DNA of 64,000 bases from Gemmatimonadota bacterium (GCA_016713435.1 JADJPD010000025.1:1-64000), one strand, 5' to 3'. Counted from the first letter of the stretch, positions 1-6,347 are shown. Program-made: numbers and translations. Notes: generated by a model not told the origin, from the letters alone.

Positions 1-148
1 CCTGCAGCCCGCCGTACTTGCGGCGCCAGCGGTAGAAGGTCTCGCGGCTGATCCCGTGGCGGCGGATGGTCTCGCCGCTCTTGCCACTGCGCTCGGCCTC
101 CTGCAGGACCGCGATGATCTGTTCCTCGGTGAAGCGGCCTTTCCGCAT
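1..148 (-). CDS. IS3-family transposase OrfA, N-terminal part (runs off the window)
   Basis: Reading leftward from the ATG at 148-146 gives MRKGRFTEEQIIAVLQEAER and then a helix-turn-helix ending RETFYRWRRKYGGLQ at the window edge (49 residues seen). This is the usual N-terminus of IS3-family OrfA, the DNA-binding half of a frameshift-made transposase. A GAGGA ribosome-binding site lies about 9 bases upstream of the ATG. The rest of OrfA and all of OrfB lie outside the window. The element abuts the first attC remnant, so it inserted at the head of the integron array. I cannot define its terminal inverted repeat. Confidence 0.85.
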   Translation of the reverse strand, partial: MRKGRFTEEQIIAVLQEAERSGKSGETIRRHGISRETFYRWRRKYGGLQ

Positions 149-225
149 CGGACAGTCCTCCTCGCCCAGCGGGCGGTGAGCTGTCAACTTACGGCTGGAC
201 CTCTGGGCGGGGCTACCCTCAAGGG

Positions 226-265
226 CTGCCCTGTTCCCTGCAGCTGAACCCCAAACGCGTTAGGC
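226..265 (+). repeat. attC 3' half site next to the IS element
   Basis: CCCTGCAGCTGAACCCC followed by the R' core GTTAGGC (259-265) matches the right half of the array's attC sites. The expected left half is not recognisable; the IS3-type element lies where it should be. The next cassette starts at TTAGGC (260). Confidence 0.75.
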
Positions 266-320
266 CGCCTGCGACCGCCGCCTTGTGACTGACACGCGCC
301 CATTGGCGCCCATTACCACG

Positions 321-833
321 ATGAGACGGCAGCTCACGCGCTGGTCGCTGACCACCGCCCTCTTATTGCTCCCGGCCTGCACCGCGGGCTCCGGGGAGCC
401 AGCCCAGGCCGCCGTGGAGCGGCAGGCCAGCGACACCCTCGCCGTCGCTGGCTGGCCTGAGGAGCTGTGTGTTCGTCTCGCGTACGGCGACCGTCCAGAC
501 ATTGCGCCGCCGCCCATCTTCGTCCACTTGACTCCCACTACCCAGAGCCCTGTGGTCAAGCTGGGGGCGTACCGGAGCCTAGACCTCCAGGCGTTCGTAA
601 AGCCCCTTCCGAGTCCCGATAGCGGCTTTGACATCACCGTGGCGAAGGCGCCGCCCGTGTTTACCTACTTCAGCCTGACCGCCCGGAGGCGCCCCGGGGG
701 CGCGTGGGAAGGCAGCGCCGGGACCTACATCGACGCTGGGGACGTCTACTCGGGCTTTCGGCTTCAGGGTAAGACGGTTTCTTGTTCGCCACCTGAGGCG
801 GCGCCCTCGGCGCCGGAACGGCGGCCTAACTAG
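321..833 (+). CDS. Cassette-encoded lipoprotein of unknown function
   Basis: The ATG at 321 gives a lipoprotein signal (MRRQLTRWSLTTALLLLPAC, lipobox LLPAC at residues 16-20); a GTG at 285 would extend it but hides the signal peptide. The mature part of about 150 residues has several short hydrophobic beta-like stretches and matches no family I know. The protein should be exported and lipid-anchored. Its last codons lie in the attC R'' box, and the TAG stop is the one directly after GCCTAAC (831-833). It is the only gene of the first complete cassette (260-955). The cassette ends are complementary over 11 bp (259-269 with 820-830). Confidence 0.7.
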   Translation: MRRQLTRWSLTTALLLLPACTAGSGEPAQAAVERQASDTLAVAGWPEELCVRLAYGDRPDIAPPPIFVHLTPTTQSPVVKLGAYRSLDLQAFVKPLPSPDSGFDITVAKAPPVFTYFSLTARRRPGGAWEGSAGTYIDAGDVYSGFRLQGKTVSCSPPEAAPSAPERRPN

Positions 834-961
834 GGCTTGCAGCTGACAGGGCCGGCTGTGGTGGGCTCCGGCGCCGGCCGCCGGACGGTGTATTATAAGG
901 AACGTCTGTTAGTGTCGGCCGCGGGGAGATGCCCTGCAGCTGAACCCCAAACCCGTTAGAC
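824..961 (+). repeat. attC site 2 (138 bp)
   Basis: R'' GCCTAAC is at 824-830 and R' GTTAGAC at 955-961. The arms GCTTGCAGCTGACAGGG and CCCTGCAGCTGAACCCC flank a central segment containing TATTATAAGGAACG (near 891-904). The two cores differ because the site is a junction between two cassettes. Confidence 0.93.
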
Positions 962-985
962 AACGCCCACCACCGAGGGGTCTCC

Positions 986-1508
986 GTGGGGCAGCCTGTC
1001 GCACCGCCTACCCCTCGCCTGAGGGCGCTGCCGGTCGTCGCGTTGGCATCGGTGCTCCTGGGATGTGCCGCCCAGATGCCGCAGGCTTGGCTGGCGTCGA
1101 TGCCCCGCGCGCTGGAGGCACACTTTCACTTGCCCGCCGGCTCAGTCACTGCTGACACGCTTACCGAGCCACGCGACACCACGGCCGTCGCAGGGGACCC
1201 CTCCGCCTATATCATTGTCCGCATCTCGGCCGCCGGTGAGCAGGTTGACACCCTGCACGACCCACGGCGCCTTGATCGGCGGCCTGACCTCCATATCGAA
1301 TTCACCTATCCAGCAATCGCGAAGCTAGGGTACTTCCAGGGGGCGGGTGGAGTCTTTCGACCCCTTCGTTGAGTACGCCTGGCCGCGCATTCCTCGTCGT
1401 GTCGCTCTTCGGTACGTCCACATCGACTTCGTCTGCTACGATGAAGGCTGTGATGGTCGCCAGTACTTGGCGGACAGCCTCGATGTCCAGTCGCCGCGCC
1501 GGCCTTGA
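986..1508 (+). pseudogene. Cassette-encoded lipoprotein, apparent frameshift near 1345
   Basis: The GTG at 986 opens a 128-residue frame with a lipoprotein signal (lipobox LLGC near residue 27), ending at 1372. The adjacent frame from about 1347 to the TGA at 1508 continues with protein-like sequence (FDPFVEYAWPRIPRRV, then FVCYDEGCDGRQYLADSL). This suggests one gene of about 170 residues broken by a single base at the G-rich stretch 1339-1350. The family is unknown. The cassette spans 956-1651, with ends complementary over 12 bp (955-966 with 1514-1525). The alternative is a genuine 128-residue protein followed by untranslated DNA. Confidence 0.55.
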
Positions 1509-1518
1509 AGCGCGCGTT

Positions 1519-1657
1519 GTCTAACTAGGGCTTGCAGCTGACAGGGCCGGATGTGGTGGGCTCCGGCGTGGGCGGCCGGACGGTGTACTATATGGAACGT
1601 TTGTTAGTGATGGGCTGCTGGGATCTGCCCTGCAGCTGAACCCCGGTCCCGTTAGGC
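1519..1657 (+). repeat. attC site 3 (139 bp)
   Basis: R'' GTCTAAC is at 1519-1525 and R' GTTAGGC at 1651-1657. The arms and the central GGTGTACTATATGGAACG segment follow the array consensus. Confidence 0.93.
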
Positions 1658-1672
1658 CGCAGCCCAGACCCT

Positions 1673-2199
1673 GTGCCTCGTCCGCTCCTCCTCGCGCTCC
1701 TGCTCGCTGCCGTGGCCTGCCACTCAGCGTCCCCGGCCCCGTCGCCGCACGCGATCTACCCGCAGCTGGTTGCCGCCCGGGCGGTGCTCGAGGCGGGTGC
1801 CCAGGACGGGGTTTGGTCCGCACGGGCCCAGCTCAATGTCGGGGAGCCCCACGCGGCAAGTCAAGCAAGCTCGTGAGGGTGAGCTTCGCCAACGGTGAGA
1901 CTCTCGAGGTCGAACGGAGCCCCTGCCCTGAGAGCGGGTGCGCCGCCGGACCGGGTGCCGTGATTCTCACGGTGACGCGCGAGGATTACCCTCTCGCCGA
2001 TCCTTGGGGGCAGCACTACCGCTTCCACGTCCGAGAAGATCGTGGCCCAGCCTCCTGTGCCACGGCAACAGCACGAGACACGCAGGCCACGTCGACCCGC
2101 CGTTGTGCCAGGGGGTACGCACAGGACTGGGTAGTGGTCGTCGGCGATTCCGCCGGCACGGTCCGGGTGGTGGCGGGCCCTTGGCCGGCAGTCGACTAG
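1673..2199 (+). pseudogene. Cassette-encoded lipoprotein, apparent frameshift near 1850
   Basis: The GTG at 1673 starts a clear lipoprotein signal (MPRPLLLALLLAAVAC, cysteine at residue 16), but this frame stops at 1876. A second frame covers 1845-2199 and reads as an extracytoplasmic domain (VRVSFANGETLEV, then DPWGQHYRFHVRED). The two parts together give about 175 residues, consistent with one base lost or gained around 1840-1860. No family is recognised. The mature half has at least four cysteines, which could form disulfides. The cassette spans 1652-2357; its ends are complementary over 14 bp (1651-1664 with 2219-2232). Confidence 0.55.
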
Positions 2200-2225
2200 T
2201 GGCCCACCGGCCACCCGAGGCTGCG

Positions 2226-2363
2226 GCCTAACTAGGGCTTGCAGCTGACAGGGCTTTCGGTTACTGTCGCCCGTACAGTGCGGTCTTGCGGTGCCATGGC
2301 AAGGAACGTCCATTTGTGTAGCAACAAGCAGTGCCCTGCAGCTGAACCCCAGAGCCGTTAGGC
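2226..2363 (+). repeat. attC site 4 (138 bp)
   Basis: R'' GCCTAAC is at 2226-2232 and R' GTTAGGC at 2357-2363. Both arms are conserved. The centre diverges (GGTGCCATGGCAAGGAACG) and resembles the older sites further right. Confidence 0.92.
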
Positions 2364-2376
2364 CGCTTCCCGACCC

Positions 2377-2824
2377 ATGGCGAGTCACTCCAGCTTCGAG
2401 GTCATCCCGGGTAGTCGCCGGCCGGGCCCCGATCCCATCGCGGCCCTGCAGGCGGTCCTGCGCCGCTACCCACAGGCCCGGGTGCAGCTGAGCGCGACCC
2501 GGGTGAAGGTGGAGCCGCTTGAGCCCGGCGGTTTCCCGGTCACCCTGGAGATTCTGCCCGCCGTCCATCGCGTCACCTGCGGGGCGTGGCACCGGGACGT
2601 GCCCGCCGCTGGAGGACGCGATCGTCTTACTGGCTGGCCCTTTTTCGCCTGCCACGCGGCTCGCGGTCACGGTGAAGGGCGGCCTGCAGGTGCAGTGGGA
2701 GCTCGAGCGCTTGGAGCCCGAGGGGCGCTGGACTGGCTTAGGCGCACTGGGGGCGTGGCTCATCCCCTTCTGGGGGCGGTGCACCGTGCACTACCTGCAG
2801 AACCGCCTCTTGGAAGCGGCCTAA
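2377..2824 (+). pseudogene. Cassette-encoded cytoplasmic protein, apparent frameshift near 2605
   Basis: From the ATG at 2377 the first frame reads plausibly to about residue 75 (FEVIPGSRRPGPDP, then GFPVTLEILPAVHRVT). The neighbouring frame then continues (EDAIVLLAGPFSPATRL, then GRWTGLGALGAWLIPFWGR) to a TAA at 2822-2824. That stop lies inside the R'' box GCCTAAC, as expected for an intact cassette gene, so the second frame is probably native and a one-base change near 2605 splits it. The repaired protein would be about 149 residues with a hydrophobic C-terminal stretch and no signal peptide. The family is unknown. The cassette ends are complementary over 14 bp (2357-2370 with 2812-2825). 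Confidence 0.55.
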
Positions 2825-2957
2825 CTAGGGATTGCAGCTGACAGGGCCGGCTGTGGTGAGCTCCGGCTTACGCGCCTTTGCGGTGTGTTATATGGAACGT
2901 TGTGTTTGCTCAGGGCGTGGGTAGATGCCCTGCAGCTGAACCCCAGAGCCGTTAGAC
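2819..2957 (+). repeat. attC site 5 (139 bp)
   Basis: R'' GCCTAAC is at 2819-2825 and R' GTTAGAC at 2951-2957. The centre reads GGTGTGTTATATGGAACG. Confidence 0.93.
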
Positions 2958-3038
2958 GGCGGCCCAGCATCCTCTAGCGGCGAGCCCCTGGGGCCCCGGT
3001 CCCCGCGGCGTCCCGGCCCAACCTTATCGCGGAGTCGA

Positions 3039-3392
3039 ATGGCATCGGCTAGCTGGTACTGGCGCCTCTTCAACATCGCGGCCCGCGTGCTCGGCCTCGC
3101 CTTTCTCGGCGGCGGGCTGGCCCTCGCCGGCCTCTCGTCCAGCACGCGCGTCCCAGTCGGCGCGAGCGCCGTACCCGCATCGTTGCCCGACAGCGAGATC
3201 GCGGTCATCACGGGCCTGGTGGTGGCGGCCCTCGGTGCCCTCCTGCTGGCAGTCCGTCCCTTCCGTCCCGACCTCGGTGAAACGTCTGCCCTCGTAGGCC
3301 CCGTGGGGGCCAAGGCGGCCCGTGGCGCGCGCCGGCCCTACCGGTGGTGGACAGGCGAGCCCGTCCGGGCGCGCGTGCCGCCGTCTAACTAG
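3039..3392 (+). CDS. Cassette-encoded small membrane protein
   Basis: This 117-residue protein has two predicted transmembrane segments: about residues 12-32 (VLGLAFLGGGLALAGL) and 53-71 (IAVITGLVVAALGALLLAV). An extracytoplasmic or loop segment lies between them, and the basic tail should be cytoplasmic. The family is unknown. The TAG stop (3390-3392) is the one directly after R'' GTCTAAC, so the last two residues, Ser-Asn, are encoded by attC. It is the only gene in the cassette 2952-3514. That cassette's ends are complementary over 13 bp (2951-2963 with 3377-3389). Confidence 0.7.
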   Translation: MASASWYWRLFNIAARVLGLAFLGGGLALAGLSSSTRVPVGASAVPASLPDSEIAVITGLVVAALGALLLAVRPFRPDLGETSALVGPVGAKAARGARRPYRWWTGEPVRARVPPSN

Positions 3393-3520
3393 GGCTTCCA
3401 GCTGACAGGGCCGGATGTGGGGAGTTCTGTCGTAAGCGCCCTACAGGTGTGGTATAAGGAACGTTTGTTAGTGTCGGGCTGCGGGAGATGCCCTGCAGCT
3501 GAACCCCAGAGCCGTTAGCC
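3383..3520 (+). repeat. attC site 6 (138 bp)
   Basis: R'' GTCTAAC is at 3383-3389 and R' GTTAGCC at 3514-3520. The left arm reads GCTTCCAGCTGACAGGG, one change from consensus. The centre is GGTGTGGTATAAGGAACG. Confidence 0.92.
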
Positions 3521-3547
3521 AACTGGCCACCACCACCGCAGCCCGCC

Positions 3548-3718
3548 ATGGAGCACGGGATAGACTGTCTCAAGGACTGCGCGGCCCCACTGAGCTACGG
3601 TGAGTTGGCCGGGCTCGGCGCCATTGCCGGCCTGCTCCTCTTCTGGGCCTGGCTGAGGCGTGCCCGCCGGCCTCTCGTCGTCGAGCTTGGCTTCCCGCGG
3701 GGCCAGTCGTCTAACTAG
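3548..3718 (+). CDS. Cassette-encoded 56-residue membrane protein
   Basis: The ATG at 3548 opens a 56-codon frame ending at TAG 3716-3718, directly after R'' GTCTAAC. The product starts MEHGIDCLKDCAAPLSYGEL, has one transmembrane helix (about residues 20-36, LAGLGAIAGLLLFWAWL), then a basic RRARRP stop-transfer sequence and a short tail, suggesting an N-out topology. It fills the smallest cassette in the array (3515-3835). Ending exactly at the attC stop, as other cassette genes do, supports it as real despite its length. The function is unknown. Confidence 0.6.
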   Translation: MEHGIDCLKDCAAPLSYGELAGLGAIAGLLLFWAWLRRARRPLVVELGFPRGQSSN

Positions 3719-3841
3719 GGCTTGCAGCTGTCGGGCCGGATGTGGAGAGCACGTCGCAGGCCATCCGACGGTGTATCACAAGGAACATTTGTTTGCTTCG
3801 GGCAGCTCTATGCCCGCAGCTGAACCCCAGAGCCGTTAGAC
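3709..3841 (+). repeat. attC site 7 (133 bp)
   Basis: R'' GTCTAAC is at 3709-3715 and R' GTTAGAC at 3835-3841. It is slightly shorter than the others: the left arm lacks ACAG (GCAGCTGTCGGGCC) and the right arm reads GCCCGCAGCTGAACCCC. Confidence 0.9.
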
Positions 3842-3870
3842 GGCACACCGCGGTCCCCGGAGGTCCTCTC

Positions 3871-4404
3871 ATGCGACGCCTCGTGCTGACCACCCTCCTG
3901 CTTGCCGGCCCGGCCTCGCTGCTCGCCGCCCAGGAGTCGTCCCCGCCCTCCTTCTTCCTGCGGCCGGCCCCGAGCCGGGCGGCCATCGAGGAGGTCCGGC
4001 CCGTCGAGGTACGTGGCCCCACGATCGTGGCCCTCTCGCCCTACAGCGCCGCCGACAGCGTCGCCGTCTACCAGGACGGCCGCCCCATGGCCGGGACTCC
4101 CGGGCACCCCTACTACGAGAACCGCCGCCTCATCTCGCCCCTCGAGGTGGCCGAGCGCTTCGCCGCCGCCCGGGCCCTCGCCGACTCCCTCGGCTTCGCC
4201 CTGGTCGTGCGGCTGGCCAGCCAGGTGCAGCTCATCGACCGGCAGGGGGCGCACTACACGGCGCCTCCCGGCGTCGAGGCCGGGTACATCATCATGATGC
4301 CCGGGCTCCGGCCGCGGGTGGTGCCGGGGCTCGTCTCGCCGCGCGAGCTGCGGGCGGAGGTGCGGGCCTACAAGGAGCTGGTGCAGGGACTGGCGCCGTC
4401 GTGA
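3871..4404 (+). CDS. Cassette-encoded secreted protein of unknown function
   Basis: The ATG at 3871 follows a GGAGGT ribosome-binding site and gives a cleavable signal peptide (MRRLVLTTLLLAGPASLLAA, cleavage probably after Ala20). The mature protein of about 158 residues has an alternating beta-like N-terminal part (VEVRGPTIVALSPYS), a helix rich in Ala and Arg (about residues 89-104) and an extended C-terminal half. I recognise no family. It fills the cassette 3836-4557, with ends complementary over 14 bp (3835-3848 with 4419-4432). Unlike its neighbours it stops upstream of attC (TGA at 4402-4404). Confidence 0.75.
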   Translation: MRRLVLTTLLLAGPASLLAAQESSPPSFFLRPAPSRAAIEEVRPVEVRGPTIVALSPYSAADSVAVYQDGRPMAGTPGHPYYENRRLISPLEVAERFAAARALADSLGFALVVRLASQVQLIDRQGAHYTAPPGVEAGYIIMMPGLRPRVVPGLVSPRELRAEVRAYKELVQGLAPS

Positions 4405-4425
4405 GGGGCGGGCGAGGAGTGTGCC

Positions 4426-4563
4426 GTCTAACTAGGGCTTGCAGCTGACAGGGCCGGATGTGGTGGGCTCCGTCTTTAGCGGCCCGACGGTGTACTATAA
4501 GGAACGTTTGTTAGTGTCGGCCGCGGGGAGGTGCCCTGCAGCTGAACCCCAGAGCCGTTAGCT
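4426..4563 (+). repeat. attC site 8 (138 bp)
   Basis: R'' GTCTAAC is at 4426-4432 and R' GTTAGCT at 4557-4563. The centre GGTGTACTATAAGGAACG is the array consensus. Confidence 0.93.
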
Positions 4564-4588
4564 AGCGCCCCGAGCCTCAAGCGCTCCC

Positions 4589-5095
4589 ATGCTACTCGTC
4601 TTGCAAGCGTATACGACGATCTACGACGTGCGGCACAGCCTGCCGCAGGCATGGTATCTGCCGCTCGGGCTGCTCGCGCTCGCCTGGGGCGGCCCGATCC
4701 TGCTCCGCGCCTATCACCGGCTCCCGGCAGGCCACCAGTCGCCCGGCGGCCTCGTGCTGCGCTACCTCGGGCTGGCCGTCGCGGTCACCGCGGCGGCCGG
4801 CAGCCTGGCGCCGTACGCCAAGCTCCGTCTGCGGCTGGCGCGCGGCGAGTTCTCCACCTACGAGGGCGTCGTGACCAACTTCCAGCCCGGCGCCCCGAGC
4901 GTGCGCGAGGAGGAGGCGTGGACGCTCTCGACCCCGGATGGGGCGCGCGCGTACCGGTACGGGCCCCTCGTCCTTGCGGGGGGATTCACCCGCACCGTGG
5001 CGCTCGGCGGGCCGGTGCATGCGGGTCTGCGGGTGCGAGTCACCGACGTCGATGGGCGCATCGCCCGGCTCGAAGTGGCGGGCTCCGCGCCCTAG
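4589..5095 (+). CDS. Cassette-encoded membrane protein, DUF3592-like
   Basis: This 168-residue protein has two N-terminal transmembrane segments: about residues 20-39 (AWYLPLGLLALAWGGPILL) and 53-73 (LVLRYLGLAVAVTAAAGSL). A soluble beta-rich domain follows (FSTYEGVVTNFQPG, then HAGLRVRVTDVDGRIARLEV). The pattern of a short stretch asking what a value becomes after a transformation, with GLRVRVTYVDG-like ending, is typical of DUF3592 proteins; the assignment is tentative. It is the only gene of the cassette 4558-5233, whose ends are complementary over 13 bp (GTTAGCTAGCGCC at 4557-4569 with its reverse complement at 5095-5107). That is the clearest case in the array, because it uses a core (GCTAAC) unlike its neighbours. 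Confidence 0.7.
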   Translation: MLLVLQAYTTIYDVRHSLPQAWYLPLGLLALAWGGPILLRAYHRLPAGHQSPGGLVLRYLGLAVAVTAAAGSLAPYAKLRLRLARGEFSTYEGVVTNFQPGAPSVREEEAWTLSTPDGARAYRYGPLVLAGGFTRTVALGGPVHAGLRVRVTDVDGRIARLEVAGSAP

Positions 5096-5100
5096 GCGCT

Positions 5101-5239
5101 AGCTAACTAGGGCTTGCAGCTGACAGGGCCGGATGTGGTGGGCTCCGGCGCAGGCATCCTTCCGGTGTACTATAAGGAACGTTTTGTTAGCTCAGGGCGA
5201 GGGTAGATGCCCTGCAGCTGAACCCCAGAGCCGTTAGAC
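5101..5239 (+). repeat. attC site 9 (139 bp)
   Basis: R'' AGCTAAC is at 5101-5107 and R' GTTAGAC at 5233-5239. The centre is GGTGTACTATAAGGAACG. It is the last fully canonical site before the damaged one at 5742. Confidence 0.93.
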
Positions 5240-5266
5240 GGCCTCACCCCATTGTCGGAGAGCCCC

Positions 5267-5671
5267 GTGGACCATCGCTCGCTCGTCGCGCTGCTCCTAG
5301 GGCTCCTGCCCGGTCCGCTGGCGGCCCAGGTCGCCGACTCCACGAGCGCTCGACCGGTCTATGAGCAGGCGGACCTGGACCAGGCCCCGCTCATCCGCAA
5401 CCCGAACGGCTGCATCGCCGCCCTGAACGACCAGTCGCCGTATGCCGGCAGCGTTGGGGAAGCCACCTTCAGCTTCATCGTGACCGCAGACGGCACGGTG
5501 GACTCGACATCCATCGCCGTGGTGACCGCCACCGAGCAGCGCTTCGTGGCCGCAGGGCGGCGGACCCTGCTGGATGCCCGCTGCCGTTTCACCCCGGGCA
5601 AGAAGAATGGTCAGCCCGTCCGCGCGCGCATCAAGCAGAAACTGTCGTGGAAGGTGGAGGTCCGGGGGTAA
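5267..5671 (+). CDS. Cassette-encoded TonB C-terminal-like periplasmic protein
   Basis: The GTG at 5267 lies about 6 bases after GGAGAG and gives a signal peptide (VDHRSLVALLLGLLPGPLAA); an in-frame TTG at 5252 is an alternative. The mature part resembles a TonB C-terminal fold: GEATFSFIVTADGTVDS, then ATEQRFVAAGRRTLLDARC, then a final beta hairpin KKNGQPVRARIKQKLSWKVE. TonB-C domains in energy transducers contact outer-membrane receptors. Free secreted versions like this one are common in lipoprotein-rich bacteria and their role is unclear. The gene lies in the last cassette of the well-preserved array (5234 onward). Confidence 0.72.
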   Translation: MDHRSLVALLLGLLPGPLAAQVADSTSARPVYEQADLDQAPLIRNPNGCIAALNDQSPYAGSVGEATFSFIVTADGTVDSTSIAVVTATEQRFVAAGRRTLLDARCRFTPGKKNGQPVRARIKQKLSWKVEVRG

Positions 5672-5741
5672 GACGCCGCCGCGTCGCACGGACGTCCATG
5701 CTCGCTGTCGGCAAGAGCCGTGAGATATCAAGATTGAAGTG

Positions 5742-5908
5742 CAACAACTAGGGGACATAGCACTCCGCCGGGGTGCGGTAGCCGAGGCGCTGGCGGAGCC
5801 GGATGTGGATCGTCCCGTTGATGGTGGCCTTGCGGTGTGGCATAAGGAACGCTTGTTAGCTCAGGCCGCGGGGAGATGCCCTGCAGCTGAACCCCAGAGC
5901 CGCTAGCC
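5742..5908 (+). repeat. attC site 10, damaged by foreign sequence
   Basis: The left end keeps AACTAGGG (5746-5753). The usual arm TTGCAGCTGACAGG is replaced by about 45 bases of transposase-like sequence, and the site resumes at GCCGGATGTGG. The centre (GGTGTGGCATAAGGAACG) and right arm are normal, but the R' core is GCTAGCC (5902-5908) instead of GTTAGCC. The R'' position reads CAACAAC. It is probably a poor integrase substrate. Confidence 0.75.
5748..5828 (-). pseudogene. Transposase C-terminal remnant inside attC 10
   Basis: The minus strand reads ATINGTIHIRLRQRLGYRTP and then AECYVP before a TAG stop (complement of 5748-5750). The RLGYRTPAE motif is typical of the extreme C-terminus of IS30- and IS3-type DDE transposases, where it follows an asparagine- and arginine-rich stretch. 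Only about 26 residues remain and no other part of the element is present. I cannot assign the family firmly. Confidence 0.45.
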
Positions 5909-5910
5909 GA

Positions 5911-6123
5911 ATGTCCCTCAGCCTCGCGATCGAACTGGAGTGCGAAAGCGACCATCGCTGGCTGGCCGAGGTCCCGGCGCTGCCCGGGACCCTCTGCTAC
6001 GGCCAGAGCCGGGCGGAGGCCATCGCCCATGTCCAGGCCTTGGCGCTTCGCGTCCTCGCCGAACGGCTGGAGCGCGCGGGGGCGTCTGGTGAGGCGCTGA
6101 CCATCACCTTCCACACCGCCTAG
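5911..6123 (+). CDS. HicB-like antitoxin, orphan
   Basis: This 70-residue protein has the HicB partial RNase-H fold pattern: an N-terminal beta strand (LSLAIELECESDHRWLAEVP), the conserved ALPGTLCYGQSRAEAIAHVQ turn-helix, and a helix LALRVLAERLER. HicB neutralises the HicA mRNA interferase and often represses its own promoter. No HicA-like gene (short double-stranded-RNA-binding fold with GSHH) is next to it. It is the first gene after damaged attC 10, starting 3 bases beyond the R' core, and sits 8 bases upstream of a DUF433 gene, suggesting an operon of antitoxin-type genes. Confidence 0.75.
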   Translation: MSLSLAIELECESDHRWLAEVPALPGTLCYGQSRAEAIAHVQALALRVLAERLERAGASGEALTITFHTA

Positions 6124-6131
6124 GTCGCTCC

Positions 6132-6347
6132 ATGGACAGCCTGCGTTCGCGCATCACGCTGGACCCCGAGCTCTGCGGTGGCCGTCCCTGCATCCGCGGC
6201 CTGCGCATCCGGGTAACGGACATCCTGGAACGGCTCGCGGCCCACGAGACACCCGCGGAGATTCTCGCGGCCTTTCCCTATCTCGAGGCCGAGGACCTGG
6301 CGGCCGCGCTGGACTACGCCGCCCGCCACCCCGGCCTGACCACGTAG
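6132..6347 (+). CDS. DUF433 antitoxin-like protein
   Basis: This 71-residue protein shows the DUF433 signature: ITLDPELCGGRPCIRGLRIR followed by VTDILERLAAHETPAEILAA, FPYLEAEDLAAALDYAARH. DUF433 proteins are winged-helix-like and usually precede a DUF5615 PIN-like toxin gene. Here a second DUF433 gene follows directly (ATG at 6348, next base after the TAG stop), and no PIN-like toxin is present. Confidence 0.85.
   Translation: MDSLRSRITLDPELCGGRPCIRGLRIRVTDILERLAAHETPAEILAAFPYLEAEDLAAALDYAARHPGLTT

Larger units (their letters stand above)
226..5908 (+). mobile_element. Chromosomal integron cassette array
   Basis: Eight full-length attC sites, one 3' half site and one damaged site delimit nine cassettes, almost all with one + strand gene. 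The intact sites are 133-139 bp and share near-identical sequence: AACTAGGGCTTGCAGC on the left, a central GGTGTACTATAAGGAACG and CCCTGCAGCTGAACCCC on the right. The R'' box (GYCTAAC or AGCTAAC) of each cassette is the reverse complement of the TTAGRY bases at that cassette's own start, as expected for cassettes inserted as circles. An extra A beside the paired CAGCTG arms fits the extrahelical base of folded attC. No integrase or attI is visible; they should lie to the left. Uniform site length resembles Vibrio superintegron repeats. Confidence 0.92.

Noticed and set aside
824..5239. CRISPR array or REP/BIME elements as explanation for the repeats
   Set aside because: The repeats are too long (133-139 bp), spacing follows gene length, and repeat ends co-vary with the start of the same cassette, which only integron cassettes explain.
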